Source of the DNA: an uncultured Lentisphaerota bacterium
Lineage (GTDB): Bacteria > Verrucomicrobiota > Kiritimatiellia > CAIQIC01
NCBI GenBank assembly: GCA_903912445.1
Contig: CAIWHP010000094.1
Coordinates: 85,353-149,352, forward strand
Direction of reading: 5' to 3'
DNA length: 64,000 bases
The notes under the pieces are model-generated. The model saw nothing but the letters and a program-made list of their open reading frames with translations. It had not been told where the DNA came from and did not search any database. Positions 1 to 10,114 of the stretch are shown one piece after another; the first letter of the stretch is position 1, and every line of letters begins with the position of its first letter. The position numbers and the translations under genes were made by a program.

Positions 1-1482
1 AAGCATTTCATCTGCAAAGGATTGTATAAGTTTCTTGTTTATTATACATATCTCTTTAGAAAAAGGCAACATACGATAATTAGAATTATCCTGTCTAAGC
101 AACAGCCGGCGCTCGGCGCGCGAGGTGAACATCCGGTAAGGCTCATTAGTGCCCTTAGTGACCAGATCGTCGATCATCACGCCGAGGTAGGATGACGAGC
201 GGCTGAAGGTGATGGAGGGTTTCCCCTGCACTTGACGGGCGGCATTGACGCCGGCGACGAAACCCTGCCCCGCCGCTTCTTCATAGCCGGTGGTGCCGTT
301 TATCTGACCGGCCAGGAAGAGACCCTGAATATTTTTGGATTCCAACGTTGCGTAGAGTTGGGTCGGGTCGGACATGTCGTACTCGATCGCATAGGCCGGA
401 CGCAGAAAAACGGCGTGCTTGAGCCCAGGGATGGAGTGGATCATCCGTTCTTGGACGTCGTACGGCAGGCTGTTGGAGGTACCGTTCGGATACACTTCCT
501 TGGCGGTGCGACCTTCTGGCTCAATAAAGACGTGATGATGGGGTTGATCCTTGAATTTTACGATCTTGTCCTCAATGGAAGGGCAATAGCGGACGCTGGT
601 ACCAGATATAAGGCCGGAATAGAGCGAGCTCTGATGAAGATGATCTGAAATGATAAGGGACGTTTCTTCGGTGGTCCGGGTCAAATAACAGGGAATCTGA
701 TGGCACCCAGGAGTCCACGGCATGAGTGTGTCGCCGGAATGTTCCACGTGGAACATTCCGGAATCATTCGTGGTGTCTCTATCCTTATATATAGACCCAC
801 CCTGATCAGAAAAGAAAACAGGCGGCTCCATGCCTGGTTGCTCTTCCATGGCTGATCTATCGATGGAATCCATATGCAACCGCGGAGGTGTTCCCGTTTT
901 GAACCTCACCATGGAAAAGCCCACTGACTGCATCCACTCGCTCAAGCCGATGGAGCGCTTATCGCCGAACCTTCCGCTGGGAAAAGATGCTTGGCCTATG
1001 AAAACACGCCCGCCAAGAAAGGTTCCCGATGTAATAACGGCTGCTTTGCAGCCAAGAATAAGCCCGTTCTCCAAACGGACGGCATGAACGGCGTCGTTGA
1101 CGACATCCAGCGCGATGACTTCGCCTTCAATCAGGGTCAGTCCTTGTGTTTGCGAGATGACCGTGGCCATGCGCGCGGAATAAGCGGCTTTGTCGCATTG
1201 AACCCTGGTCGAGCGTACGGCAGGTCCCTTGCTTGTGTTGAGGACGCGAAACTGGATGCCGGTGAAATCAGCGTTGCGCGCCATTTCGCCGCCCAGCGCG
1301 TCGAGTTCATAGACGATGTGCGATTTGGCCATACCGCCGATGGATGGGTTGCACGACATCTTGGCGATGGCGTGGCGATCCATGGTTAGCAGTGCGGTGG
1401 TCGCGCCCATGCGTGCAGCAGCCAGGGCCGCCTCGCATCCTGCATGGCCTGCGCCAATGACGATCACATCGAACTGTTTCAT
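1..1482 (-). CDS. mnmG: tRNA uridine-5-carboxymethylaminomethyl modification enzyme MnmG, C-terminus cut by window edge
   Basis: MnmG is the FAD-dependent partner of MnmE; together they modify the wobble uridine (U34) of a set of tRNAs in the cytoplasm. The frame is open from the ATG at 1482-1480 to base 1 and gives 494 residues. The family is usually about 620-630 residues, so roughly the last 130 lie outside the window. The FAD-binding motif [10 protein letters not shown] is at residues 10-19. CNPSIGG follows, and the late family motif [12 protein letters not shown] is intact. The start codon overlaps the mnmE stop by four bases (ATGA), so the two subunits are probably translationally coupled. 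The part nearest the window edge is visibly more AT-rich than most of the window. Identity is secure from sequence and context. Confidence 0.96.
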   Translation of the reverse strand, partial: MKQFDVIVIGAGHAGCEAALAAARMGATTALLTMDRHAIAKMSCNPSIGGMAKSHIVYELDALGGEMARNADFTGIQFRVLNTSKGPAVRSTRVQCDKAAYSARMATVISQTQGLTLIEGEVIALDVVNDAVHAVRLENGLILGCKAAVITSGTFLGGRVFIGQASFPSGRFGDKRSIGLSEWMQSVGFSMVRFKTGTPPRLHMDSIDRSAMEEQPGMEPPVFFSDQGGSIYKDRDTTNDSGMFHVEHSGDTLMPWTPGCHQIPCYLTRTTEETSLIISDHLHQSSLYSGLISGTSVRYCPSIEDKIVKFKDQPHHHVFIEPEGRTAKEVYPNGTSNSLPYDVQERMIHSIPGLKHAVFLRPAYAIEYDMSDPTQLYATLESKNIQGLFLAGQINGTTGYEEAAGQGFVAGVNAARQVQGKPSITFSRSSSYLGVMIDDLVTKGTNEPYRMFTSRAERRLLLRQDNSNYRMLPFSKEICIINKKLIQSFADEML

Positions 1483-2843
1483 TTGCCAACGCAGAATTTC
1501 GAGAAGATGGCAGAGAGAATATCATCCGTCGCTGAGTTGCCGGTGATTGCTCCGATTTGCTCCAGCGCCTGCCGGATGTGATGCGCCGCGATCACCTGGT
1601 CAGTTTTCCCTTGAACGGCGACCAGTCCATCCTTGAGGGCATGACGGGCCTTGTTCAGAATATGATAGTGGCGTTCGGAAATAACTGCTGTTGGTATAGA
1701 TTCGTAATTAATTACGGATTTTATCAATTCCGTCAATATTGATGTAATATTTTCAATTCCAATATTATACAAAATTGATGTTTCGACTGTCTTCCAGTCT
1801 GTCAGGGCACTTGGTGTGGAACTTTTTCCGAGATCCGTTTTGTTTAGCACGAGCAGGCAGCGTTTTTTAGGCAACTGCGCAAGATTCGCCAGATCGTCCG
1901 CGTGGATCGGTTGTGAGGCGTCCAAGAGATAGATGTAGAGGTCGGCTTTCTTGAGTTGATCGCGTGTGCGACGCACACCTTCCTGTTCGACGCTGCAAGC
2001 GGTTTCGCGCAGGCCGGCGGTATCAATCAGGCGCAGCGGAATGCCGTCTACGACGAACAGTTCTTCGATAAAATCGCGGGTCGTGCCCGGTTCGTGCGAA
2101 ACGATCGCGCGTTCCTTGCCCAGCAGTGCGTTCAGCAGGCTCGATTTCCCCACGTTGGGACGGCCCGCGATGACGACCGTCAAGCCCTCGCGCAGGCGGT
2201 GTCCATCCTGCCACTTTGATAGCAATTCACTGATCTGGAGTATGATGGAATCCATCTCTGCGGCTATTTTCGGCATCACGGCGGGTGGCAGTTCATCGTC
2301 CGGGAAATCCAGTGTGGCTTCCACATCGGCCGCGACGGATACCAAGTGTTGATAGAGGCCGGTGAACTGGCGGCTCAGGTGCCCTTCCAACTGCTCCAGC
2401 GCCAACCGTGCGGCGCGCTCGGAACGGGAATGAATCAGGTCGTTAACCGACTCGGCCTGCACGAGATCCATGCGCCCATTTAGGAAGGCGCGATAGGTGA
2501 ATTCGCCCGGTTCCGCCGCACGCGCGCCGGCCAGCAGCGCGGCGCGTAACATCCATTGGGGCGTGATGGCTCCGCCATGACACTGGAATTCCACCACATC
2601 CTCGCCGGTGTAGCTATGCGGCGCGCGCATGATCAGGAGCAGCGCTTCGTCCACCAGCCGGCCTTGATCCACGACCCGGCCCCAGACAACGGTATGCGTC
2701 GGGCGCTCCGACGGGCGCGGCCCCTTACAGTGAAACAGCTGGTCGGCAACGGTCAACGCCTGCGGACCGGAAACCCGGATGATGGCGATGCCGCTTGCGC
2801 CGTTGGCGGTGGCGATGGCAGCGATGGTGTCGTCGGTCATCAT
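1479..2843 (-). CDS. mnmE: tRNA modification GTPase MnmE
   Basis: MnmE is the GTPase subunit of the MnmEG complex that modifies U34 of tRNAs. The 454-residue protein has the normal family length. It shows the N-terminal tetrahydrofolate-binding domain (start [13 protein letters not shown]), a P-loop GRPNVGKSS, the G3 motif DTAGLRET, the G4 motif NKTD, and the C-terminal CVGK motif typical of the family. The annotated ATG at 2843 is followed directly by a second ATG, and either could be used. The gene lies directly upstream of mnmG and overlaps it by four bases. The stretch at about 1680-1790, which encodes an Ile/Asn/Tyr-rich part between the G domain and the C-terminal helices, is strikingly AT-rich. 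Confidence 0.97.
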   Translation of the reverse strand: MMTDDTIAAIATANGASGIAIIRVSGPQALTVADQLFHCKGPRPSERPTHTVVWGRVVDQGRLVDEALLLIMRAPHSYTGEDVVEFQCHGGAITPQWMLRAALLAGARAAEPGEFTYRAFLNGRMDLVQAESVNDLIHSRSERAARLALEQLEGHLSRQFTGLYQHLVSVAADVEATLDFPDDELPPAVMPKIAAEMDSIILQISELLSKWQDGHRLREGLTVVIAGRPNVGKSSLLNALLGKERAIVSHEPGTTRDFIEELFVVDGIPLRLIDTAGLRETACSVEQEGVRRTRDQLKKADLYIYLLDASQPIHADDLANLAQLPKKRCLLVLNKTDLGKSSTPSALTDWKTVETSILYNIGIENITSILTELIKSVINYESIPTAVISERHYHILNKARHALKDGLVAVQGKTDQVIAAHHIRQALEQIGAITGNSATDDILSAIFSKFCVGK

Positions 2844-2963
2844 GTGTGATCAGCAAAAAGCCGCGCGTATTGTAGCAGCAAACGGCGCGCAAACAACCCG
2901 GCGTCAACAAGGCTAGGCCGCGGCTTCACGAACCGGCGCCTGCCGGACCCCGGTAACACACTT

Positions 2964-2991
2964 TTGCTTCCCGGGCAAGGTGTGGTAGCCT
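2964..2991 (+). promoter_or_regulatory. Predicted sigma70-type promoter of the lipoamide dehydrogenase gene
   Basis: TTGCTT (2964-2969) and TAGCCT (2986-2991) are separated by 16 bp and end 27 bp before the start codon. This is a pattern call only. Confidence 0.4.
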
Positions 2992-3018
2992 TGCCGCGCA
3001 ATTTTTTGGGAGCATGAC

Positions 3019-4422
3019 ATGAGCAAACTCGTGGTGATCGGTGGCGGGCCGGGTGGTTATCCGGCGGCTTTTCTGGCGGCGGACCTCGGGCTTGAGGTGA
3101 CGCTGGTAGATCAGGAGCTGAATCCTGGCGGCGTCTGCCTCTATCGGGGCTGCATCCCGTCGAAGGCGCTGCTGCACATCGCCAAGCTGCTCGAGGAAGT
3201 GCACGAGGCCGCCAAGCTTGGCGTGACGTTCGGCGCGCCCCAGCTCGACCTCGCCAAAATCCGTGCGTGGAAGGAAAGCGTCGTCACCACGCTGACCGGC
3301 GGCCTCGGCCAGCTGCGCAAGGCGCGCAAGATCGACTTTGTCCAGGGCCGCGCGCGTTTTTGCGACGGGCATACGCTGCTCGTCCGCAAGAGCGACGGCA
3401 CGGAGGAAACGCTCGCGTTCGACCACGCGATCCTCGCCGCCGGCTCCTCGCCCGCCCAGGTCCCCAGCTTCCCCAACCAGTCGCCCCGCCTCTGGGACAG
3501 CACCGGCGCGCTCGCGCTGGAGTCGATCCCGTCCTCGCTGCTTGTGGTCGGCGGCGGCTATATCGGGCTGGAGCTCGGCAGCGTCTATGCTGCGCTCGGC
3601 ACACGCGTCAGCGTCGTGGAAATGCTGCCGTACCTGCTGCCCGGCGCGGACCGCGACCTCGTCGCGCCACTCGCCAAGCGCCTGCAGAAAAAATTTGCCG
3701 CCATTATGCTGGAGACCAAGGTCGCCTCGATCACGGAAGTCAGCGACGGCCTCAAGGTCCGCTTTGAGAGCGCGAACGTGACGCAGCCAGAGCAGACGTT
3801 CGACCGCGTCCTGGTCTCGATCGGCCGCAAACCGAACTCGCGCGACCTCGGATTGGAGAACACGCGCATCGAACTCGATCCGAAAGGCTTTGTGAAAGTG
3901 GATGGGCAGCGGCGCACCGCGGAGCCGGCGGTCTTCGCCATCGGCGACATCGCCGGCGAGCCGATGCTCGCGCACAAGGCGACGCACGAGGCGCGCGTCG
4001 CGGTCGAGGCGATCCTCGGCAAGAAGAGCGTGTTCGAGCCGCAGGCGATCCCCGGCGTCGTCTTCACCGATCCGGAAATCGCGTGGTGTGGGCTGACCGA
4101 GGCGCAGGCGCAGCAGGAAAACCGCACCGTCAAGGTCGCCAAATTCCCCTGGGCGGCGTCCGGCCGCGCGCTGACGCTCGACCGGCAGGAGGGCGTGACG
4201 AAGCTGGTGATCGACCCTGCCAGCGACCGTGTGCTCGGTGTCGGCATCACCGGCCCCGGGGCGGGCGACATGATTGCCGAAGGCGTCCTCGCCATCGAAA
4301 TGGGTGCGACCGCGAAGGATCTCGCCCTGACCATCCATCCGCATCCGACGCTCTCCGAAACGGTGATGGAAGCCGCCGAGGTTGCCGCCGGCCACTGCAC
4401 CCACATCTTCAAACGCCGGTAA
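3019..4422 (+). CDS. lpdA: Dihydrolipoyl dehydrogenase (E3)
   Basis: This is a 467-residue flavoprotein disulfide reductase of the size expected for lipoamide dehydrogenase, the E3 component that reoxidises dihydrolipoamide with NAD+. The FAD motif GGGPGGYPAA begins at residue 8. The redox disulfide is C40-x4-C45 (GVCLYRGCIPSK). A second dinucleotide fold with GGGYIGLELG binds NAD. A FAIGDIAG motif and the C-terminal HPHPTLSE, which carries the catalytic His, are intact. The GGGAG ribosome site lies 7 bases before the ATG. No other dehydrogenase-complex gene lies nearby, so the E1/E2 partners must be elsewhere or the enzyme serves several complexes. Mercuric and glutathione reductases are related, but the CLYRGC spacing and HPHPT ending favour lipoamide dehydrogenase. 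Confidence 0.93.
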   Translation: MSKLVVIGGGPGGYPAAFLAADLGLEVTLVDQELNPGGVCLYRGCIPSKALLHIAKLLEEVHEAAKLGVTFGAPQLDLAKIRAWKESVVTTLTGGLGQLRKARKIDFVQGRARFCDGHTLLVRKSDGTEETLAFDHAILAAGSSPAQVPSFPNQSPRLWDSTGALALESIPSSLLVVGGGYIGLELGSVYAALGTRVSVVEMLPYLLPGADRDLVAPLAKRLQKKFAAIMLETKVASITEVSDGLKVRFESANVTQPEQTFDRVLVSIGRKPNSRDLGLENTRIELDPKGFVKVDGQRRTAEPAVFAIGDIAGEPMLAHKATHEARVAVEAILGKKSVFEPQAIPGVVFTDPEIAWCGLTEAQAQQENRTVKVAKFPWAASGRALTLDRQEGVTKLVIDPASDRVLGVGITGPGAGDMIAEGVLAIEMGATAKDLALTIHPHPTLSETVMEAAEVAAGHCTHIFKRR

Positions 4423-4479
4423 GCGTTTCCCTGCCTGCCGGACGGTTTCCAGCCCCGGACCTGCAACCCTGTAGCGGGT

Positions 4480-5856
4480 TCAGGATCCTGAAGTTTCTCC
4501 GGCCTGAAGGCTTTCCCTGCGCTGCGGTTCTTCCGTCAGCATGAGCAGCACGAGCACGCCACAGATGGCGAGTAAAACCGGGGCGTTGTTCTGCAGGCCC
4601 ACGGGCTTGAGAGCGTAGGAAAACAGCGTCCACGCGTACAGCAGGCTCAAGACGAAGCAGAGCAAGGCCCTGATGATGCCGTCGCGGCGAGAGACACTGA
4701 GCGGCCCGGTTTCCCCGACATACAGGGCGAAGGTCATGGCCAGGACCGGCAGTTTATAGTCATGACTGACGGCAGGAATGAGCAGGGCCGAGAGCCCGCA
4801 GATCGCTACGAGATATTTGAAGGAGGAGCGCTCATTGCGCATATAGACCAGCAGCAGGATGCAGACGAAAGAGGCGGCCAGAAGCAATCCGCAACCGATT
4901 CCCAAGGCAGATGAAAAAGTTCCTGTGCCCGGATGCTGAAGGACAACGAAACTTTTAAGGGAGTGGTTGCCGAACCAGATGAAGGGGTCGTGGGACTGGG
5001 CCATGATGGCGCCAAGAAAGTCGCGGAACACCGTTTTGCCCATCACAAATAAAAGCGCTATGTTGACCAGGCCCAGCGCCGCCCAGCGCGCCAAGTTGCC
5101 TTGCCAGTCGCGCGCGTTGCGAGCAAAGGCGAAAATGAAAATGGCCGGATACACCTTCAGCTGGATCGCGAGGGTGAAAAGGAGATAGGCCGCGGAGCGG
5201 AACCACGGCCCGGTGCCGGCGTGAAAGAGAAAGAGGGCCCACGCGCAGCAGGCGACAGCGAGCACATTGAACTGCCCCCGTTCGATCTCAAATTGAAAGC
5301 CATAGGACAGCAGACCCGCCATCGTCAAGGCGATCAACGCCGTTCGGTCGGATTTCCGGCAGGCCAGCAGGGGCAAGACCAACGTGACCGACACGAAGGC
5401 CACGATGGAAGCCAGCGTGACCAGGAGATAGGCGACAGGAAAGGGGAGCGCGGCCAAGGGACAGAATAACACGCTCGCCAGCGGGGGGTAGAGATTGGCG
5501 CCGATATAGGGTGTGCTCCCCTTCAACCAGGCGGCAGAGTAGGAAAACATTTGGTGGAGGTCGACCCCGATGGGCGTGATGGCCGGGAGACATTTAGGGG
5601 AAGACATCGTTTGGGCGTCATTCAGGAAGACCGGTCGCACAAAGAGGATCAGATAGGCAAGGAAAAGGCTTCCGCAGACGATCAGCCAGAGCGGTACGTG
5701 TTTTAGGCTCAGCCTATCGTGGGCGGAAGCGCACGCCACAGGCGCGGCACAGGCGGAGGAAAGCCCTGCTCTTCCACCTGCATCCAGCGCGTCTGCCTGA
5801 CGGCTTTCTGCTGGCGTGACGGGCGTTATTAATACCCTCCATGGGTGTGAACTCAT
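4480..5856 (-). CDS. Polytopic membrane protein, DUF2029/GT87-like glycosyltransferase
   Basis: The 458-residue protein has about ten hydrophobic segments and a cytoplasmic-looking N-terminus of about 50 residues. It resembles the DUF2029 (GT87) family of polyprenol-phosphate-dependent mannosyltransferase-like proteins. The DLHQMFSYSAAWLKGSTPY region after the first membrane segment, FEIERGQFN in the middle and the SHDYKLPVL segment near the C-terminus match the layout seen in that family. The start at 5856 is supported by an AAAGGAG site 12 bases upstream. The gene is convergent with lpdA and stands alone. The sugar and acceptor cannot be deduced. The family call rests on recognition of the fold pattern, not on a search. 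Confidence 0.6.
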   Translation of the reverse strand: MSSHPWRVLITPVTPAESRQADALDAGGRAGLSSACAAPVACASAHDRLSLKHVPLWLIVCGSLFLAYLILFVRPVFLNDAQTMSSPKCLPAITPIGVDLHQMFSYSAAWLKGSTPYIGANLYPPLASVLFCPLAALPFPVAYLLVTLASIVAFVSVTLVLPLLACRKSDRTALIALTMAGLLSYGFQFEIERGQFNVLAVACCAWALFLFHAGTGPWFRSAAYLLFTLAIQLKVYPAIFIFAFARNARDWQGNLARWAALGLVNIALLFVMGKTVFRDFLGAIMAQSHDPFIWFGNHSLKSFVVLQHPGTGTFSSALGIGCGLLLAASFVCILLLVYMRNERSSFKYLVAICGLSALLIPAVSHDYKLPVLAMTFALYVGETGPLSVSRRDGIIRALLCFVLSLLYAWTLFSYALKPVGLQNNAPVLLAICGVLVLLMLTEEPQRRESLQAGETSGS

Positions 5857-5958
5857 GGGGTAGAAATCTCCTTTCGCAGGGGCAGAATAGCGAAAGAAGG
5901 GCTAAAAGCAAGTTACAGCTGCAGGCCCCGGATCCGAGAGGGAAGCCGGCGCCGCCGG

Positions 5959-6861
5959 TCAGGCTTTCGTAAGTTTCTGGCTCACTGCCCGCCGATAGCC
6001 CGTGACGATGATGTCACCGTTGTCGTGGACCTCCGCTATGGCATAGGCATTCTCTGCCGCGCCGGAGCCCTCAATCATGGCCCTCAGCGTGTAGTAATGA
6101 ATGCCCTCAATCCGGCTGTACTTGCCGGCGTGATAATGCCCCTGAAAGACGGCGAGGACCTTTCCGCTCGCCTGCAGGAGTTGACGGACTTGCGGGGCAT
6201 TTTTGACGCAGTGGACATCGTCGCCGTCGAGCAGCTGGTGGACGAACACGATTACCGTCTTGGCGGTGGCCGCGAGGTCGGCCTTGAGCCAGGCGAGCTC
6301 CTTGGCGGGGATGAAGGCCTCTGTCCACTTGAACTTGCCGTGATCATAATCGGCGCCATCGGCGTTGTAGTTGGCATCGAGGACGACGAAATGCAGGCCG
6401 TGCGCATCGAAGGAGTAATAGGAGGACTCTTGCGCGATGCCGGTGTTCTCCACATGGGCCAGAAACTGTGCTTTCGACAGGGTATCGGTGTCGTGGTTGC
6501 CCAACACGTGGTAACGGGGACCGCGAAACTCACGGAAGCTTTTTTCAATGGCCGCAAGAAACGCCAGCGAGCTCTTTTCCGCGGGCGGTGCGCCCTGATC
6601 CTTGAAGTCGCCAAGCTCGACCACGAAGGCGACCGGTTTCGCGTTCATGAGCGCGATACACTCGGTCATCTTGGTCACGGACGCCCTATAGCAGCGTACC
6701 CCTTTGGCCTCTGCCTCGGCATAATGCGCGTCCGTCACAAGCCCGAAGCTCAGCCGCGGCAGGCGCGCCGCCGCGTACGCCGGCGCCCCTGCGGCCAGCC
6801 CGGCGAGAGCCCAACCGGACGCTTTAAGGAAATCACGCCGTGTGCGCACCCAAGGCGCCAT
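5959..6861 (-). CDS. Tat-exported calcineurin-like metallophosphoesterase
   Basis: This 300-residue protein begins with a twin-arginine signal (RTRRDFLKASG) followed by a hydrophobic stretch and an Ala-rich cleavage region, so it is probably folded with its metals before export. The metallophosphoesterase motifs are all present: DAHY (D-x-H), GDFKDQG (GD), GNHDTD (GNHD), a VHQLLDGDD histidine and GHYHAG (GH-x-H). Upstream ATGs exist at 6909 and 6945. I chose 6861 because a CGGAG site lies nine bases before it and the Tat motif then sits near the N-terminus. The substrate is unknown; related exported enzymes act on phosphodiesters or nucleotides. Confidence 0.82.
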   Translation of the reverse strand: MAPWVRTRRDFLKASGWALAGLAAGAPAYAAARLPRLSFGLVTDAHYAEAEAKGVRCYRASVTKMTECIALMNAKPVAFVVELGDFKDQGAPPAEKSSLAFLAAIEKSFREFRGPRYHVLGNHDTDTLSKAQFLAHVENTGIAQESSYYSFDAHGLHFVVLDANYNADGADYDHGKFKWTEAFIPAKELAWLKADLAATAKTVIVFVHQLLDGDDVHCVKNAPQVRQLLQASGKVLAVFQGHYHAGKYSRIEGIHYYTLRAMIEGSGAAENAYAIAEVHDNGDIIVTGYRRAVSQKLTKA

Positions 6862-7199
6862 AGCTGATGGCTCCGTCCGCGGGCCGCCTCCGACGGGTTC
6901 ATGTTTCATGGGAACGCATATGCCAGACGTGGGTCGGCCCGTCAATGGCCAATCGGCGGAAGGAAGGCATCAGCACCCGCCGCGCGCCCCGCCAGGGAAG
7001 CAGCGGGCCTGGGTGCAAAGCGCGGGAATACCCGGCGGAGGTCGGAGCGCGATGCAAGACCTTGAAAAACGGCGGTTGATTTTTCCCAAGCCTTGGATAA
7101 AGCTTTGCCACTATTTCATGCTGCGCACGGCCGGCCCCTGTTGAACGCCGGCGCAGGGAACCGGTCAGATACCCAAGCTGCCGCAATAGAAAGAAGACC
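6862..7199. other. Intergenic region between divergent genes, carries one palindrome pair
   Basis: These 338 bases separate the start regions of the phosphoesterase (minus) and the DegP-like protease (plus). The only structure I can see is the CCAAG/TTGG palindrome pair at 7055-7096. I find no convincing small gene. Confidence 0.6.
7055..7096. repeat. Phased palindrome pair, copy 1
   Basis: The first core is degenerate (CAAGACCTTG, 7055-7064). The second is CCAAGCCTTGG (7086-7096). Their centres are about 31.5 bp apart. The spacer starts with an A tract and ends with a T tract. The pair lies about 100 bp upstream of the protease start. Confidence 0.7.
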
Positions 7200-9275
7200 A
7201 TGAAGCGATACGTTGGTTCCGTCCTGCTGTGCTGTGCCGCCGTGCTCCCGTTCGCCGCCGTGCCGGCGGTGCGCGCCGAGGCCGTGCCGGTCCGCGACGC
7301 CGTGGACCACGCGGTGAACCAGATGTATCAGGCGCTGGTGCGGATCATGGTGGTGATGGAGTCGCCGCGCAGCGGGCGGCTGGAAAAAAATCTGGGCGCG
7401 GGCAGCGGCGCGATCATCTCGGAGGACGGCTACATCATCACCAACCACCATGTGGCCGGGCGCGGCAAGCGGCTGATCTGCCGGATGTGGGATGGCGAGG
7501 AGGTCGAGTCGCGGCTCGTCGCGACGGACCCGCTGACGGATATCGCGATCGTCCAGCTCGACCTGGCCAAGCGCAAGAACAAGGCCCCGCTGCACGTGGC
7601 GAAGTTCGGCGACTCCGACCGGCTGAAGGTGGGCGACGTGGTGCTGGCGATGGGCTGCCCGGCGGCGGTGTCACAGTCGGTGACGAAGGGCATCGTCAGC
7701 AACACGCAGCTGATGCTGCCCTCGTTCCTGGGCGGCGACTTCCGCGAGGAAGGCGAGCAGATCGGCTCGGTGGTGCGCTGGATCGGGCACGATGCGGTGA
7801 TTTTCCCCGGCAACAGCGGCGGGCCGCTGGTGAACCTGGCGGGCGAGATTGTAGGCGTCAACGAGATCGGGTTGGGCAGCCTGGGCGGCGCGATCCCGAG
7901 CGCGATCGCTCAGGACGTGGCGCGGCAGCTGATCGCGGCGGGCCGCGTGCAGCGGAGCTGGACGGGCATCGAGGGGCAGGCGCGGCCGAAGAACCTCGGC
8001 ATTGAGCGCGGCGTGCTCGTCGGCGGCGTCCTGCCGGATTCGCCCGCGCTGGCCGCGGGGCTGCAGGCCGGCGACGTGCTGGTGCAGTACGACGGCGTCG
8101 CGGTGGATGCGCGCATCAACGAGGACCTGCCCGCGTTCAACCGGCTGCTGCTCTCGACGCCGGTCGGCAAGCAGGTCGAGGTCCGCGCGTTGCGCGACGG
8201 CCGGGAGCAGAAACTCACGTTCACGACGCGCGTCCGCGGCAAGGCCTGGGCCGACGAGGTCGAGCTCAAGGAATGGGGCATGGTCGCGCGCAACCTGACG
8301 ATGATCGCGGCGCTCGAGCGGCAGCGGCCGGACACCAACGGCGTGCTGGTGGCCTCGGTCGGCCTGTCGAGCGCGGTGACGGATGCGAAGCCGGCCATCC
8401 ACGAGGGCTGCATCATCGTGGAGGTGGCGGGCCAGCCGATCCACGGCGTCGCCGACCTGCGCCGGGTGACGGGCGAGCAGCTCAAGGGCGTGGCGGGCAC
8501 GAAGCCGGTGCTGGTGAAGTTTGACGTGGCGAAGCGGCGGCTGCTGACCGTCGTGAAGATCGGCAAGGAGCAGAAGCGGCCCGACGTGGAGCCGGCGCGC
8601 AAGCCCGGGCTGTCCACCGAGTTGCAGGGCTTGAGCCCGGAGCTGGCCGAGGCGCTCGGCCTCAAGGGGCGCAGCGGCGCGCTGGTCACGCTGGTCTACC
8701 GCGGCCACAATGCCGAGCGCGCCGGTCTCCAGCAGGGCGATATCCTGCTCAAGCTCGATGGCGACGTGGTGAAGTGCGAACGGCCGGAGGACGTGGACGA
8801 CATCTATGCGCAGATCCGGCGCTACCGCATCGGCAAAGAAATCCCGCTGGAAATTCTGCGCGGCGGCCAGACGAAGACCATCGCCCTCAAGCTGGAAGAG
8901 GATCTGAGCACGTCGGAGGAGCGCGAGCCCTACAAGGACGATGTCTTCGACCTGACGGTCGAGAAGCTGACCGAGCTGGAGCGCATCCACCGGGACATCT
9001 CGGCTGATCTCAAGGCCGTGAAGATCGCCTCCATCGAAACCGGCGGCTGGGCGCAGCTCGCCGGCATCAGCGGGGGCGATGTGCTGCTGGCGGTGGATGG
9101 AACGACAACCGCCGATGTGGCGGCCGCCCGGCAACTGCTCAAGAAGGCCGCGGCGGCCAAGGCCAAGCGCGTCGTTTTCTTTCTCCGGCGCGGCATCCAC
9201 ACGTTCTTTGCCGAGGTGGAGCCCGACTGGTCCAACGGCGCCATCGCGGGCAAGAAAAAAGCCGGGAAGAAATAA
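7200..9275 (+). CDS. Exported DegP/HtrA-like serine protease with four PDZ-like modules
   Basis: The 691-residue protein has a Sec signal peptide (residues 1 to about 26, ending AVRA) and a trypsin-fold domain. The catalytic triad is H84 (TNHHVAG), D114 (PLTDIAIV) and S206 (PGNSGGPL), so it should be active. Four PDZ-like segments follow at roughly residues 270-350, 375-450, 480-570 and 605-680, each with a G-(D/C)-(V/I)-(L/I) type strand. Ordinary DegP has two PDZ domains, so this protein is extended. It ends in a Lys-rich tail (GKKKAGKK). The next two plus-strand genes encode exported proteins with the same fold but no triad, which suggests a periplasmic quality-control or signalling group. 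Confidence 0.88.
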   Translation: MKRYVGSVLLCCAAVLPFAAVPAVRAEAVPVRDAVDHAVNQMYQALVRIMVVMESPRSGRLEKNLGAGSGAIISEDGYIITNHHVAGRGKRLICRMWDGEEVESRLVATDPLTDIAIVQLDLAKRKNKAPLHVAKFGDSDRLKVGDVVLAMGCPAAVSQSVTKGIVSNTQLMLPSFLGGDFREEGEQIGSVVRWIGHDAVIFPGNSGGPLVNLAGEIVGVNEIGLGSLGGAIPSAIAQDVARQLIAAGRVQRSWTGIEGQARPKNLGIERGVLVGGVLPDSPALAAGLQAGDVLVQYDGVAVDARINEDLPAFNRLLLSTPVGKQVEVRALRDGREQKLTFTTRVRGKAWADEVELKEWGMVARNLTMIAALERQRPDTNGVLVASVGLSSAVTDAKPAIHEGCIIVEVAGQPIHGVADLRRVTGEQLKGVAGTKPVLVKFDVAKRRLLTVVKIGKEQKRPDVEPARKPGLSTELQGLSPELAEALGLKGRSGALVTLVYRGHNAERAGLQQGDILLKLDGDVVKCERPEDVDDIYAQIRRYRIGKEIPLEILRGGQTKTIALKLEEDLSTSEEREPYKDDVFDLTVEKLTELERIHRDISADLKAVKIASIETGGWAQLAGISGGDVLLAVDGTTTADVAAARQLLKKAAAAKAKRVVFFLRRGIHTFFAEVEPDWSNGAIAGKKKAGKK

Positions 9276-9389
9276 AGCGTTTTCAGGGTTTGGCGGCGAC
9301 CAAGGGACGCGGCCTGGCGAAATAGTGGTATGGTGTGAGCCTCAGGCCTGCCTGTTTTCGGGCCACCGGACAACGAAGGGAATGAAGCC

Positions 9390-10112
9390 ATGAAACTGCA
9401 CCTGATCCTCTGCGGCCTGCTCTGCGCGGGTGGCGCGGCGCGCGCCGAGCTGCCGCCGGACACCGTCCGCGCCATCCACGAGGCGCACAAGGACTCCGTG
9501 CTCATGGTCAGCGGCACCCTGAAGTTCCAGGCCCAGAAGGAGCGCGAAATCCAGGTGGCGGGACCGGCGACGGTGGTGGATACCAACGGGCTCCTGCTCA
9601 CCTCGTCGAGCACGGTGCGCCTGCCGATGGCGGCGCGCAAGACGGAGATCCGCGAGTCCACGCTCAAGGTCAAGCTGCCCTCCGGCGTGGAAGTGCCCGT
9701 GCGCGTCGTGCTGACCGATGCCGATCTCGGCGCGGTCCTGCTCGCGCCGGAGCAGCCCGCCGCCGTCCCCGCCGGCGCCTTCAAACCGGTCAACTGGGAC
9801 ACCGCCGCGCAGGCCCAACCCCTGGATCCGGTGGTCATCGTCGGCCGCACCGAGAAGGCCTATGGCGGGGTGCCGGACAGCGCGCCGGGGAAGATCAACG
9901 CCGTGGACCGCAAGCCGCGCCTGCTCTACATCTGTGCGCTGCTTGCCAGCGGCGATGGCGAGGCCGCGTTCGACCGCGCGGGCCGGCTGCTCGGCATCGG
10001 CCTCGGCGCGCAGACCATCGTGGCGGCGGAGGAACTGCAGGACGTGATCGAGCAGGCACGGCGCGCGGCGGCGAAGACCGCGGCGCAAAAACCGGCGACG
10101 GACAAGGAGTGA
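9390..10112 (+). CDS. Exported trypsin-fold pseudoprotease-like protein
   Basis: The 240-residue protein begins with a clear signal peptide (MKLHLILCGLLCAGGAARA). The rest follows the order of strands of an HtrA-type protease: a VVDTNGLLLTSSSTV segment where active enzymes have GxIxTNxHV, a DADLGAVLLAP segment where they have NDIAVLK, and FDRAGRLLGIGL near the end. The catalytic His position is Ser/Thr, and no GNSGG serine motif exists, so I infer an inactive relative. It lies 114 bases after the protease gene and overlaps the following gene region by sharing a GTGA junction. The start at 9390 has an AGGGA site upstream. The fold assignment is by pattern only and could be wrong. Confidence 0.6.
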   Translation: MKLHLILCGLLCAGGAARAELPPDTVRAIHEAHKDSVLMVSGTLKFQAQKEREIQVAGPATVVDTNGLLLTSSSTVRLPMAARKTEIRESTLKVKLPSGVEVPVRVVLTDADLGAVLLAPEQPAAVPAGAFKPVNWDTAAQAQPLDPVVIVGRTEKAYGGVPDSAPGKINAVDRKPRLLYICALLASGDGEAAFDRAGRLLGIGLGAQTIVAAEELQDVIEQARRAAAKTAAQKPATDKE

Positions 10113-10114
10113 GC

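Noticed and set aside
2926-4404. Long open frame on the strand opposite to the lipoamide dehydrogenase gene
   Set aside because: Many genes here have long antisense frames because of the high GC content at third codon positions. The peptide is Arg/Gly/Asp-rich with no domain, while the plus strand encodes a complete enzyme.
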